A DNA stretch of 64,000 bases, from assembly GCA_903869675.1 (NCBI GenBank), contig CAIQAB010000019.1:17027-81026 (forward strand), given 5' to 3'. Shown piece after piece: positions 57,181 through 64,000 of this stretch. Below the pieces are notes generated by a model. The model did not search any database and was not told where the DNA came from. It saw nothing but the letters and a program-made list of their open reading frames with translations. The translations under genes and the position numbers were made by a program. How positions within the stretch are numbered: position 1 is the stretch's first letter; each line of letters starts with the position of its first letter. This DNA comes from an uncultured Verrucomicrobiota bacterium (lineage in GTDB: Bacteria; Verrucomicrobiota; Verrucomicrobiia; Opitutales; Opitutaceae).

Positions 57181-57924
57181 TTAACCGTGGCCAAAAGTGC
57201 AGACATCCACGTTCACAGCACCCGCCCGGCGCAGCACCGCCGCGCAGGCATTAAGGGTCGAACCAGTGGTGAAAACATCATCAAGGAGCACATACCGAGA
57301 GTCCGAGGTAATGACGACACCGGGCGCCAGCGCAAACGCGTTTTTGAGGTTCGCCCGCCGCTGGTCGCGATCGAGATTGGTTTGCGTCTGGGTATCCGCG
57401 ACCCGGCGCAAAAGCCCGGCCACCCCGGTGCCCGCCCCGAGCCGGGCCGCCACCGCCCGCGCCAGCTCTCGCGTTTGGTTGTAGCCGCGCTCCCGCTCCT
57501 TGCGCGGATGCAGGGGGACCGGCACCAGCGTGGCCCCGCGCAAAAAATCCGCGGCATGCGGACTGGTCGCGATCAGTTCCGCCATATCCTCGAGCACGAA
57601 GAGCCCGTGCCGGTATTTCAACGTGTGGACGAGAGCCCGCGCCGGGCCGCGAAACAGCACCGCCGTGCGGCCCTCGTGAAACTCCGGCGCCAGACCCTCG
57701 CAATGCACACATAGCCGCTCGCCGATCGTTTCGCCAAAATAGGGATGCCCGCAACACGGACAGGCCGGCGGCTCCACCCGCAGGATCAGCGGTTCACAGG
57801 CCGCGCAGACATGGCGCAAGGGACTCGCCTCGGTCACCAGGCCGCCGCAGTGCAGACAGGAAGGGGGGAAAATCACATCGCGCAGCGCCCGCCCCAGCCC
57901 CCGCCAGCCGCTCCGCTCTTTCAT
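57181..57924 (-). CDS. ComF-family protein (phosphoribosyltransferase-like)
   Basis: 247 residues. An N-terminal zinc-ribbon part has four CxxC pairs (CLHC, CAAC, CPCC, CVHC). Then comes a type I phosphoribosyltransferase domain with PLHPRKERERGYNQTREL and the PRPP motif VLLDDVFTTGSTLNA. ComF proteins act in DNA uptake and perhaps in helicase loading. The start ATG overlaps the truA stop by 4 bp (ATGA at 57921-57924), so the two are translationally coupled. Confidence 0.92.
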   Translation of the reverse strand: MKERSGWRGLGRALRDVIFPPSCLHCGGLVTEASPLRHVCAACEPLILRVEPPACPCCGHPYFGETIGERLCVHCEGLAPEFHEGRTAVLFRGPARALVHTLKYRHGLFVLEDMAELIATSPHAADFLRGATLVPVPLHPRKERERGYNQTRELARAVAARLGAGTGVAGLLRRVADTQTQTNLDRDQRRANLKNAFALAPGVVITSDSRYVLLDDVFTTGSTLNACAAVLRRAGAVNVDVCTFGHG

Positions 57925-58709
57925 CGCGCAGCCTCCGCCCCGGCCGCAGCCTCCGGATAGTGGACCTGCATGAGAAACAAGCCCTGCGGCGGCGCCGTCT
58001 CCACCTCGGCCGTGCGTTCGCGCGTCGCCAGCAGCGCCGCGATGCGCTCCGGGGAGAGCTTGCCCATGCCGGCATAGACCAGCGCGCCCACGAGGCTGCG
58101 CACCATCTTGTAGAGAAAACCCTCCGCCTCCGCCTCGATGCGCAGGCGCGGGCCGCTCTCGATCAGGTCGAACCGCGCCAGGGTGCGCACGGTGTTTTCC
58201 CGCTCCTCGCCGCCGAAGGCCGAGAAGGCCCGGAAATCGTGCCGCCCGCGAAGCTCCTCCGCAGCGGCGCGCATCGCCGCCACATCGAGCGCCTTCGGCA
58301 CCGACCAGGTGAAGGCATGCTCAAAAGGGTCCGCCCACGCGCCATGAATCAGGTGGTAGTGGTAAATCTTCCCCACCGCCGAGTAGCGGGCGTGAAACTC
58401 GCCCGCGACCGGTTCGGCACTTTGCACCTGAATCGACGGCGGCAGGCCACCGCGCAGAGCGGCCAGCAGCTTTTCCGGGCCATGCCGCCAGGTCGCGTCG
58501 AAGTGAAAAACCTGCCCGCGCGCATGCACGCCGGCGTCGGTGCGCCCGCTGCCATGGATGCGCGTGTCGGCCTGAAAAAGCTCCGCCAGCCGCCGCTCGA
58601 TGTGGTCCTGGACGGCGTTTTTATCCGGCTGCGCCTGCCAGCCCGAGAACGCGGTGCCCTCATAGGCGACGAGGCATTTCCAGCGCTGGGTTTCTCCATT
58701 CATGGCCAT
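57921..58709 (-). CDS. truA: tRNA pseudouridine(38-40) synthase TruA
   Basis: 262 residues from ATG 58707-58709 (or the ATG at 58703). The catalytic Asp58 lies in the TruA motif GSGRTDAGVHARGQV, and YEGTAFSGWQAQP and YHYHLIHG are family hallmarks. It makes pseudouridine at positions 38-40 of tRNA anticodon arms. First gene of truA-comF-accD-folC; the promoter probably lies in 58710-58800. Confidence 0.95.
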   Translation of the reverse strand: MAMNGETQRWKCLVAYEGTAFSGWQAQPDKNAVQDHIERRLAELFQADTRIHGSGRTDAGVHARGQVFHFDATWRHGPEKLLAALRGGLPPSIQVQSAEPVAGEFHARYSAVGKIYHYHLIHGAWADPFEHAFTWSVPKALDVAAMRAAAEELRGRHDFRAFSAFGGEERENTVRTLARFDLIESGPRLRIEAEAEGFLYKMVRSLVGALVYAGMGKLSPERIAALLATRERTAEVETAPPQGLFLMQVHYPEAAAGAEAAR

Positions 58710-58803
58710 GGTTTAACCGCGTATAGCGCCGAGGAACGCGGATAAAGGCAAAGACGGAAATTTATTTACGCTGTCGGCCGCCAGCACCGCCCTAAAAAAA
58801 CAG

Positions 58804-58833
58804 TTAAACGAAGCTTATAATTTCTTCGTTAAA
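58804..58833 (+). promoter_or_regulatory. palindrome flanking a perfect TATAAT, upstream of the defence cassette
   Basis: TTAAACGAAG (58804-58813) and CTTCGTTAAA (58824-58833) are inverted copies matching at 9 of 10 positions. The 10-bp centre contains TATAAT (58816-58821). The A/T-rich gap is unlike the GC-rich surroundings. A -10 box inside an operator-like palindrome, about 50 bp ahead of the helicase start, suggests a regulated promoter. No good -35 was found. Confidence 0.5.
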
Positions 58834-58873
58834 GGCACAAAATCCCATCAAAGAAGATCACTCATAAAACATC

Positions 58874-61800
58874 GTGCCATCTTCAAATTTGCCAACGTCA
58901 GGTCACCTTAGCCTTTCTGGTATCCGTGATAACACTCCCCAGCGCGGCACCGTCGGCGATTTTCTTCGCTCGGAGCTGAAAGCCGGGGCCGACCTCGACA
59001 TTGTCACCGCCTATTTCACGGTCTTCGCCCACGACAAGCTTCAGTCCCACCTCGATAACCTCGGCCGCATCCGCCTCCTCTTCGGCGAAGCCGCCTTTGT
59101 CAAAAACCTCGACCCCGAGCACAAGGACGGTGCCGCCTACGTCCTTCGGGACGACGGTCTGGCCCTGGCCTCCGGTCTTAACCAGCGCCATATCGCCCAG
59201 GCCTGCGCCGCTTGGATCCGGGACAAGGTCGAGGTCCGCTCCGTCACCCGCACCGGCTTTCTCCACGGCAAGATGTCCCACATTCGCCGCGGCGAGGTCT
59301 CGTCCGCCATCGTCGGCAGTTCCAATTTCACGACCCGCGGGCTCGGTCTCGGCGCCACCAACAACAACGTCGAGCTAAACCTCGTCGTGGACGGCAATCG
59401 CGACCGCGCCGACCTCCACCAATGGTTCGACGAACTTTGGAACGACACCTCCCGCGTCGAGGACGTGAAACAAGCCGTCCTCGATTATCTGCTCCAAGTT
59501 TATCGGGACCAGTCTCCGCAATTCGTTTACTACAAAACCCTCTTCGAACTCTTCCGCCGCTACATCGAGGAGGGCTTGGAGATCGACGATAACCTCCGTC
59601 GCATCCGCCTTCCAGACACCGGCATTTGGCGGGCGCTCTACTCTTTCCAGCGCGACGGCGCGCGGTCCGCCATCAACAAGATCAAAAAATACAACGGTTG
59701 CATCCTAGCCGATAGCGTCGGTCTCGGCAAAACTTACACCGCGCTCGCCGTCATCAAATACTTCGAGCTTCGCAACGAGAAGGTCCTCGTCCTCTGCCCC
59801 AAAAAACTGCGCCGCAACTGGGTGGTCTATCGCCAGCCCAGCACCTTGAATCCCTTCGAAGCCGATCGCTTCCGCTTCGATGTGCTTCACCACACCGATG
59901 TGTCCCGAGATTCCGGCGAATCCAACGGTCTCGACCTCGCCTCCCTAAACTGGTCCGCCTACGATCTCGTCGTCATCGACGAGTCCCACAACTTCCGTAA
60001 CAACAAGCACGCCACCCAGCGCCCCGGCGAGCCCGAGCGCCGCACCCGCTACCAATGCCTGATGGAGGATATCATCTCCGCTGGCATCCGCACCAAGGTC
60101 CTCCTCCTCTCCGCCACGCCGGTCAACAACCAGCTCGCCGACCTTCGCAACCAGATCTCCTTTATCGCCGGCGGAGATGTCGCCCGCGATACTCTCGCCG
60201 ACGCAGCCTTTGCCGAAAGCCTCGACATCACCTCCGTCAAGGAAACCACCCGCCTCGCCCAGACACACTTCACCCGCTGGTCCGACCCCAAACGCCCCCC
60301 CGGCCAGCGCAAAACCCGCGACCTCATCTCCGCCATCGGTGGCGATTTCTTCAAACTGCTCGACGGTCTCAGCATCGCGCGCTCCCGCCGGCAGATCGCT
60401 AGCTACTACGCCAAGGAAATGACGAAGCTCGGCGGCTTCCCCGCCCGCCCCGCCCCCAAGGCCCTCTCCGCCCACATCGACCTGAAAAACGGGTTTCTCT
60501 CATTCGAGCAGCTTGATACCGAAATCAGCGCCCTAAACCTCGCCCTCTACCACCCCACCAGTTTTCTGCGCGACGATCTCCCCGCCGCCGTGAAAGACGG
60601 CTACCAGCGCAAGATCCTCGGCGGCTTCACCCAGGAAGGGCGTGAGAAAATCCTCATCTCGATGATGAAGATCAATCTCCTCAAGCGCCTCGAAAGCTCC
60701 GTGGACTCCTTTCGCCTCACCCTCGGGCGCACCATCGCCAAAATCAATACCCTCGAAAAGCGTATAACCGACTTCGAGCAGCACCTCGACGACAACCCCG
60801 ACCTCGACTTCGACTCGCTTACCCCGGTCGAGTTTGAAGACCCCGACTTCGACGGCGAAGACTTCACCATCGGCGGCCGCCGCCGTCTTCACCTCGGCCA
60901 CCTGAAACTTCCCGAGTGGCTCAAGGCCGTGCGCGAGGACCGCACCCAGCTCCAGTTCCTTCTCGAAAAAACCCAATCCGTCACCGCCAAGCGCGACGGC
61001 AAACTTGCCGAACTACGCGATCTCATCGCCACCAAAGCTGGCAAACCCACCGTCAACCGCGACGGCAAACCGAACCGCAAGGTCATCGTCTTCACCGCCT
61101 TTGCCGACACCGCCCGTTACCTCCACGACAACCTTTCGGCGTGGGCTCGCTCCTCCCTTGGCATCCACTCCGCCGTCATCTGCGGCGACGGCGGCAACTC
61201 CGCGTCCCTTGGCCGCACCGACTTCGACGACATCCTGACGAATTTCTCCCCTATTTCCAAACGCCGCTCCGCCCAGATCGCCGCCTTCGCCAACCAGTCC
61301 GAGGAGATCGACCTCCTCATCGCCACCGATTGCATCAGCGAGGGCCAAAATCTCCAGGACTGCGATCTACTAGTAAACTACGACATCCACTGGAACCCCG
61401 TCCGCATCATCCAGCGCTTCGGCCGTATCGACCGCATCGGCTCGCGCAACGACTCCGTGCAGCTCGTCAACTTCTGGCCCGTCGCCGACCTCGACCGCTA
61501 CCTCGGCGTCAAACACCGCGTCGAGGCCCGCATGGCGCTCGTTGATCTGGCCGCCACCCAGACCGACAACCTCCTCGATACCACCCAGCTCGAAGACCTC
61601 ATTAAGGACGATCTCCTCTTCCGCGATCGTCAGCTAAAGCGCCTAAAGGACGAGGTGCTCGACCTCGAAGAACTCGACGAGTCCGTCTCACTCGCCGACT
61701 TCTCCCTCGATGAGTTCCGCCAGGATTTACTCAACTTCCTCCAGGCTCACCGCGCCGAGCTTGAGCGCGCACCCCTCGGCCTCTACGCCGTCGTCCCTGC

Positions 61801-62263
61801 CCGCCATCCCGACATACCGCTCTCCGCCCCCGGCGTTCTCTACTGCCTCCGGCAAAAAGCACACGCCGCCACCCCGCAGAGCGAACGCATCAATCCCCTC
61901 GCCCCGCACTACCTCGTTTACGTTCTCGCGAATGGCGAGGTGCGCCTCGCCTTCACCCAGGCCAAGACCGTGCTCAACCTCTTCCGGGGCCTCGCCCTCG
62001 GCCACGACGAGCCCTACCTCGAACTCTGCCGCCTCTTCGACCGCACTACCGACAACGGCGCCGACATGAGCCAGCAATCACGCCTCATCGCCTCCGCCGT
62101 CCAATCCATCACCGCCACCTTCCAGCAAAAACTCGCCTCCGGACTCCAGGGCCGCCGCGACTTCGTCCTCCCGCTCGCCGAGGAACAACCCCACGACGAC
62201 GAAGCCGCCTTCGACCTCGTCACCTGGCTCGTCCTACACGACGGCGCGTCCTCGACCGCCTGA
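58874..62263 (+). CDS. PLD-like nuclease domain fused to SNF2-type helicase (defence-type)
   Basis: 1,129 residues from GTG 58874. The N-terminal 190 residues are a phospholipase-D-like domain with His131 and Lys133 in FLHGKMSH and Asn151 in VGSSNFTTRG, the single HxK-N site of PLD nucleases. The SNF2/helicase core has Walker A DSVGLGKT near 279, DESHNF near 368, SATPVNNQ, and motif VI QRFGRIDRIGS near 846. A long C-terminal region lacks recognised motifs. Proteins with this architecture are encoded in defence islands beside restriction-modification methyltransferases. The following genes (DUF1016 nuclease, probable Eco57I-type methyltransferase) fit that. It would translocate on and cut foreign DNA; this is inference. 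Confidence 0.85.
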   Translation: MPSSNLPTSGHLSLSGIRDNTPQRGTVGDFLRSELKAGADLDIVTAYFTVFAHDKLQSHLDNLGRIRLLFGEAAFVKNLDPEHKDGAAYVLRDDGLALASGLNQRHIAQACAAWIRDKVEVRSVTRTGFLHGKMSHIRRGEVSSAIVGSSNFTTRGLGLGATNNNVELNLVVDGNRDRADLHQWFDELWNDTSRVEDVKQAVLDYLLQVYRDQSPQFVYYKTLFELFRRYIEEGLEIDDNLRRIRLPDTGIWRALYSFQRDGARSAINKIKKYNGCILADSVGLGKTYTALAVIKYFELRNEKVLVLCPKKLRRNWVVYRQPSTLNPFEADRFRFDVLHHTDVSRDSGESNGLDLASLNWSAYDLVVIDESHNFRNNKHATQRPGEPERRTRYQCLMEDIISAGIRTKVLLLSATPVNNQLADLRNQISFIAGGDVARDTLADAAFAESLDITSVKETTRLAQTHFTRWSDPKRPPGQRKTRDLISAIGGDFFKLLDGLSIARSRRQIASYYAKEMTKLGGFPARPAPKALSAHIDLKNGFLSFEQLDTEISALNLALYHPTSFLRDDLPAAVKDGYQRKILGGFTQEGREKILISMMKINLLKRLESSVDSFRLTLGRTIAKINTLEKRITDFEQHLDDNPDLDFDSLTPVEFEDPDFDGEDFTIGGRRRLHLGHLKLPEWLKAVREDRTQLQFLLEKTQSVTAKRDGKLAELRDLIATKAGKPTVNRDGKPNRKVIVFTAFADTARYLHDNLSAWARSSLGIHSAVICGDGGNSASLGRTDFDDILTNFSPISKRRSAQIAAFANQSEEIDLLIATDCISEGQNLQDCDLLVNYDIHWNPVRIIQRFGRIDRIGSRNDSVQLVNFWPVADLDRYLGVKHRVEARMALVDLAATQTDNLLDTTQLEDLIKDDLLFRDRQLKRLKDEVLDLEELDESVSLADFSLDEFRQDLLNFLQAHRAELERAPLGLYAVVPARHPDIPLSAPGVLYCLRQKAHAATPQSERINPLAPHYLVYVLANGEVRLAFTQAKTVLNLFRGLALGHDEPYLELCRLFDRTTDNGADMSQQSRLIASAVQSITATFQQKLASGLQGRRDFVLPLAEEQPHDDEAAFDLVTWLVLHDGASSTA

Positions 62264-62313
62264 CCAGCGACCAACCCTCCCATGTCCAACGATAAAACAG
62301 ACTTTGGGAAACC

Positions 62314-62328
62314 CCCGCCGCAGGCGGG
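62314..62328. repeat. palindrome with 3-nt loop
   Basis: CCCGCC and GGCGGG form a perfect 6-bp stem with a GCA loop, 50 bp after the helicase stop. It is the first of four such palindromes before the DUF1016 start. Confidence 0.6.
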
Positions 62329-62349
62329 CCTTGGTTCACGTTCGAATCG

Positions 62350-62364
62350 CTCACACGCTGTGAG
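62350..62364. repeat. palindrome with 3-nt loop
   Basis: CTCACA and TGTGAG form a perfect 6-bp stem with a CGC loop. Followed by the context GAGAACC. Confidence 0.65.
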
Positions 62365-62382
62365 AGAACCTCACCCCGAAAA

Positions 62383-62401
62383 CTCGCACAGGCTGTGCGA
62401 G
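62383..62401. repeat. palindrome with 3-nt loop
   Basis: CTCGCACA and TGTGCGAG form a perfect 8-bp stem with a GGC loop. Similar in sequence to the CTCACA/TGTGAG element 33 bp upstream, so the two look like diverged copies. Confidence 0.7.
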
Positions 62402-62467
62402 AATGGGTGGCCCGGCACCGTTTCGCCCTCCGCCGCTCCCCTTCACCTCAAACTTTCATCTTAAACT

Positions 62468-62484
62468 GCGCGGCTGCGCCGCGC
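62468..62484 (+). repeat. GCGCGGC palindrome just upstream of the DUF1016 start
   Basis: GCGCGGC and GCCGCGC form a perfect 7-bp stem with a TGC loop, 7 nt before ATG 62492. Almost the same element lies in the same place before the next gene (63630-63644). It occupies the ribosome-binding position, so it could block or guide initiation. Confidence 0.7.
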
Positions 62485-62491
62485 CTCCCCC

Positions 62492-63613
62492 ATGCCCAAA
62501 CCTCGCCGCACCTCTTTAGCCGCCACGGAGCCACCGCCCTCCGCTGCCTACGGAGTCTGGCTGGGCGAGTTAAAAACCCGCATCGCGACCGCCCGCGTAT
62601 CCGCCGCCCGCCGCGTCAACGCCGAGCTGATTTACCTCTACTGGGACATCGGCCAATCCATTGTCGAAAAACAAACCGCCGAAGGCTGGGGCGAGGCGGT
62701 CGTCGAACGCCTCGCCCGCGATCTCCGCTCAGCCTTTCCCCAGGCGCGGGGCTTTTCCGCCCGTAACCTTTGGGATATGCGCCGTTTCTATGCCGCCTAC
62801 TCGGACCCGGAATTTCTGCGACAGCTTGCCGCAGAACCCGCATCCCGGCGGCGCACCACCCCCGCAGGACTTCTGCGACAGCGTGTCGCAGAAATTCCCT
62901 GGGGCCATCATCTGCTCATTCTTAACAAGACCGAACTGCCCGCCGCCCGTCTCTACTACCTCCGCGCCACCGCCGCCTTCGGTTGGACCCGCGCCGTGCT
63001 CCTCAACCAGGTCAAAGCCCGCGCCTACGAGCGCACCCTTGCCGAGGGCAAAACCCACAACTTCCCCGCCACGCTCCCCGCCTCCCTCTCCGCCCAGGCC
63101 GAGGAATCGCTCAAATCCTCCTACAACCTCGAATTTCTCGGCATCCACCGCGAGGTGAAGGAACGCGAGTTGGAGGACCGCCTCATTTCCCAGGTGCAGC
63201 GCTTCATCTTGGAGCTGGGCTACGGTTTTTGTTTCATCGGCCGCCAGCACCGGCTCGCCCTCGGCGAGAAGGAATACTTCGTCGATCTGCTCTTCTACCA
63301 CCGCTTCCTGAAAGCCCTCGTCGCCATTGATCTAAAAATCACCGCCTTCACCCCGGAGCACGCCGGCAAGATGGATTTTTACCTCAACCTGCTCAACGAC
63401 CGCGAACGCGCCCCCGACGACCGTCCTTCCATCGGCATCATCCTCTGCGCCGAGAAAGATAATCTGGAGGTCGAGTTCGCCCTGAAAACCAAGGCCAACC
63501 CCATCGGCGTCGCCGACTATGAACTCCAGCCCACCCTCCCCGCCGAGTTTCGAGGCAAGCTCCCCACCGCCCGCCAACTCGCCGCCGCCCTCCGCCTCCC
63601 CCCTTCACTTTAA
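62492..63613 (+). CDS. DUF1016-family PD-(D/E)XK nuclease (YhcG-like)
   Basis: 373 residues. N-terminal helical domain (about 20-140) with NAELIYLYWDIGQSI and GFSARNLWDMRRFYAAY, typical of DUF1016_N. The C-terminal PD-(D/E)XK nuclease core has YFVDLLFYHRFL and then LVAIDLKI (Asp and the xxK pair), with FYLNLLND after. Members occur often in defence islands and near restriction genes. Between residues about 107 and 135 the gene carries two copies of a palindromic unit in frame (62814-62836, 62871-62893), coding for LRQLAAE and LRQRVAE. Translation starts 7 nt after another palindrome. Function as an antiphage nuclease is inferred. Confidence 0.85.
   Translation: MPKPRRTSLAATEPPPSAAYGVWLGELKTRIATARVSAARRVNAELIYLYWDIGQSIVEKQTAEGWGEAVVERLARDLRSAFPQARGFSARNLWDMRRFYAAYSDPEFLRQLAAEPASRRRTTPAGLLRQRVAEIPWGHHLLILNKTELPAARLYYLRATAAFGWTRAVLLNQVKARAYERTLAEGKTHNFPATLPASLSAQAEESLKSSYNLEFLGIHREVKERELEDRLISQVQRFILELGYGFCFIGRQHRLALGEKEYFVDLLFYHRFLKALVAIDLKITAFTPEHAGKMDFYLNLLNDRERAPDDRPSIGIILCAEKDNLEVEFALKTKANPIGVADYELQPTLPAEFRGKLPTARQLAAALRLPPSL
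62814..62836. repeat. in-frame palindrome inside the DUF1016 gene, copy 1
   Basis: TTCTGCGACA and TGCCGCAGAA form a 10-bp stem with one mismatch and a GCT loop. It codes for part of FLRQLAAEP. Confidence 0.75.
62871..62893. repeat. in-frame palindrome inside the DUF1016 gene, copy 2
   Basis: TTCTGCGACA and TGTCGCAGAA form a perfect 10-bp stem with a GCG loop. It starts exactly 57 bp (19 codons) after copy 1, so the reading frame is kept. It codes for part of LLRQRVAEI. Confidence 0.8.
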
Positions 63614-63629
63614 TCTTTCCCCTTAACCT

Positions 63630-63644
63630 CGCGGCTCCGCCGCG
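63630..63644 (+). repeat. CGCGGC palindrome just upstream of the methyltransferase start
   Basis: CGCGGC and GCCGCG form a perfect 6-bp stem with a TCC loop, 7 nt before ATG 63652. It shares CGCGGCTSCGCCGCG and an upstream CTTAAMCT with the element before DUF1016. Confidence 0.7.
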
Positions 63645-63651
63645 CCGCCCC

Positions 63652-64000
63652 ATGTCCGAAGCCCTCCGCTCCTCCCTCCAGTCCGCCCTCGCCGCCTTTA
63701 ACGGAAAAACCCTGCGCGAGGCCTCCCTCGGCTTCTTCCGGACCCTCGGCTACTCCAGCCAGCGCACCATCGAGCTCCCCAACTCATCCCCCAAGGCCTT
63801 CCTCGATCGTTTCACCAAAACCCCGGGCGCCGCCTCGTTCGACGAAACCAAGGCGCTTTTTAGCCACTGGAGCCGCGCCGACCTGCTCTTCCAGCTCACC
63901 GACCAGGAACTCAGCCGCGAGGAATCCCTTTTCCCCGACACCGGCGTCTCCGCCAGCCAGCTCCGTTCCTACATCTTCTTCGCCATTGAGCTTACCGGCA
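63652..64000 (+). CDS. N-terminus of a probable Eco57I-type restriction-modification methyltransferase (cut by window edge)
   Basis: 116 codons visible from ATG 63652 to the edge. The translation begins MSEALRSSLQSALAAF, then has FFRTLGYSSQRTIELP and WSRADLLFQLTDQELS, and ends at YIFFAIELTG. This resembles the N-terminal region of large Eco57I-domain type II RM methyltransferases, which start with a similar LGY..R..L....F and FQLTD..... pattern. No catalytic NPPY/F motif is in view, so methylation is inferred only from this start and from the helicase and nuclease genes before it. An alternative is a regulatory component of the same defence cassette. Confidence 0.55.
   Translation, partial: MSEALRSSLQSALAAFNGKTLREASLGFFRTLGYSSQRTIELPNSSPKAFLDRFTKTPGAASFDETKALFSHWSRADLLFQLTDQELSREESLFPDTGVSASQLRSYIFFAIELTG

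Noticed and set aside
62281..62464. Possible 60-codon gene between the helicase and DUF1016 genes
   Set aside because: It begins 18 nt after the helicase stop but runs straight through three palindromes, and its translation is repeat-derived; no support for a protein.

Overview
The window looks like chromosomal DNA of a Gram-negative, high-GC member of the Verrucomicrobiota, most likely an Opitutaceae-like lineage. This is an inference from gene content: an LPS-type outer membrane (lpxK), an mcsA-mcsB-clpC operon, a large secreted Ig-domain pectate lyase with a C-terminal module common in this phylum, a GH97 glycosidase, an abundant-type prepilin, and starts that mostly lack a Shine-Dalgarno sequence. 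Base composition is fairly even across the window and most of it is housekeeping chromosome.

Layout. 1-4690 (minus): MarR regulator, membrane-fusion adaptor and RND pump, the pump cut by the left edge. 4801-8700: tRNA-Arg(TCT), accA, a RadC-family protein, tRNA-Tyr(GTA) and cardiolipin synthase. 8697-12603 (minus): trmO, then a three-gene fatty-acid-like module (FAD oxidoreductase, acyl carrier protein, ketosynthase). 12706-13704: galE. 13778-18653 (minus): ndk and the mcsA-mcsB-clpC proteostasis operon. 18907-20665: an ilvE-type aminotransferase diverging from a prepilin that is preceded by a putative 9-codon leader ORF. 21016-27963 (minus): hybrid sensor kinase and Ig/pectate lyase. 28160-30549 (minus): M29 aminopeptidase and lpxK. 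30673-34196 (plus): class V aminotransferase and a phosphotransacetylase split into two genes. 34239-41467: hrpB, then divergently ybeY, a recO-like gene, a nuclease-helicase fusion and a rhomboid-like protein. 41516-50703 (minus): cysC-cysD-cysN, cell-wall amidase, infC, GH97, zinc peptidase and a Gfo/Idh/MocA oxidoreductase, with an AraC regulator diverging at 50828. 51748-58709: aspartate aminotransferase, a Lys-tailed ribbon-helix-helix protein, an MsmX-type ATPase, and the truA-comF-accD-folC operon. 58874-64000 (plus): an accessory defence-type island running off the right edge: a PLD-SNF2 helicase, a DUF1016 nuclease, and the beginning of what looks like an Eco57I-type methyltransferase.

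How the parts work together. Lipid and envelope functions are well represented (accA, accD, cls, lpxK, amidase, RND pump). The pectate lyase, GH97, Gfo/Idh oxidoreductase and orphan sugar-ABC ATPase suggest growth on plant or algal polysaccharide. The most interesting material is at the right end. A probable antiphage or restriction cassette is studded with short palindromes with 3-nt loops: in the intergenic gap, 7-8 nt upstream of two start codons, and in frame inside the DUF1016 gene. Other leads are an AccD that has lost three of four zinc-ribbon cysteines, a split and inverted Pta, a PD-(D/E)XK/XPD-like helicase fusion, the ketosynthase-ACP-desaturase module, and GCGAAG-type inverted repeats inside operon gaps. 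Assignments come from reading translated motifs only; no database search was possible.
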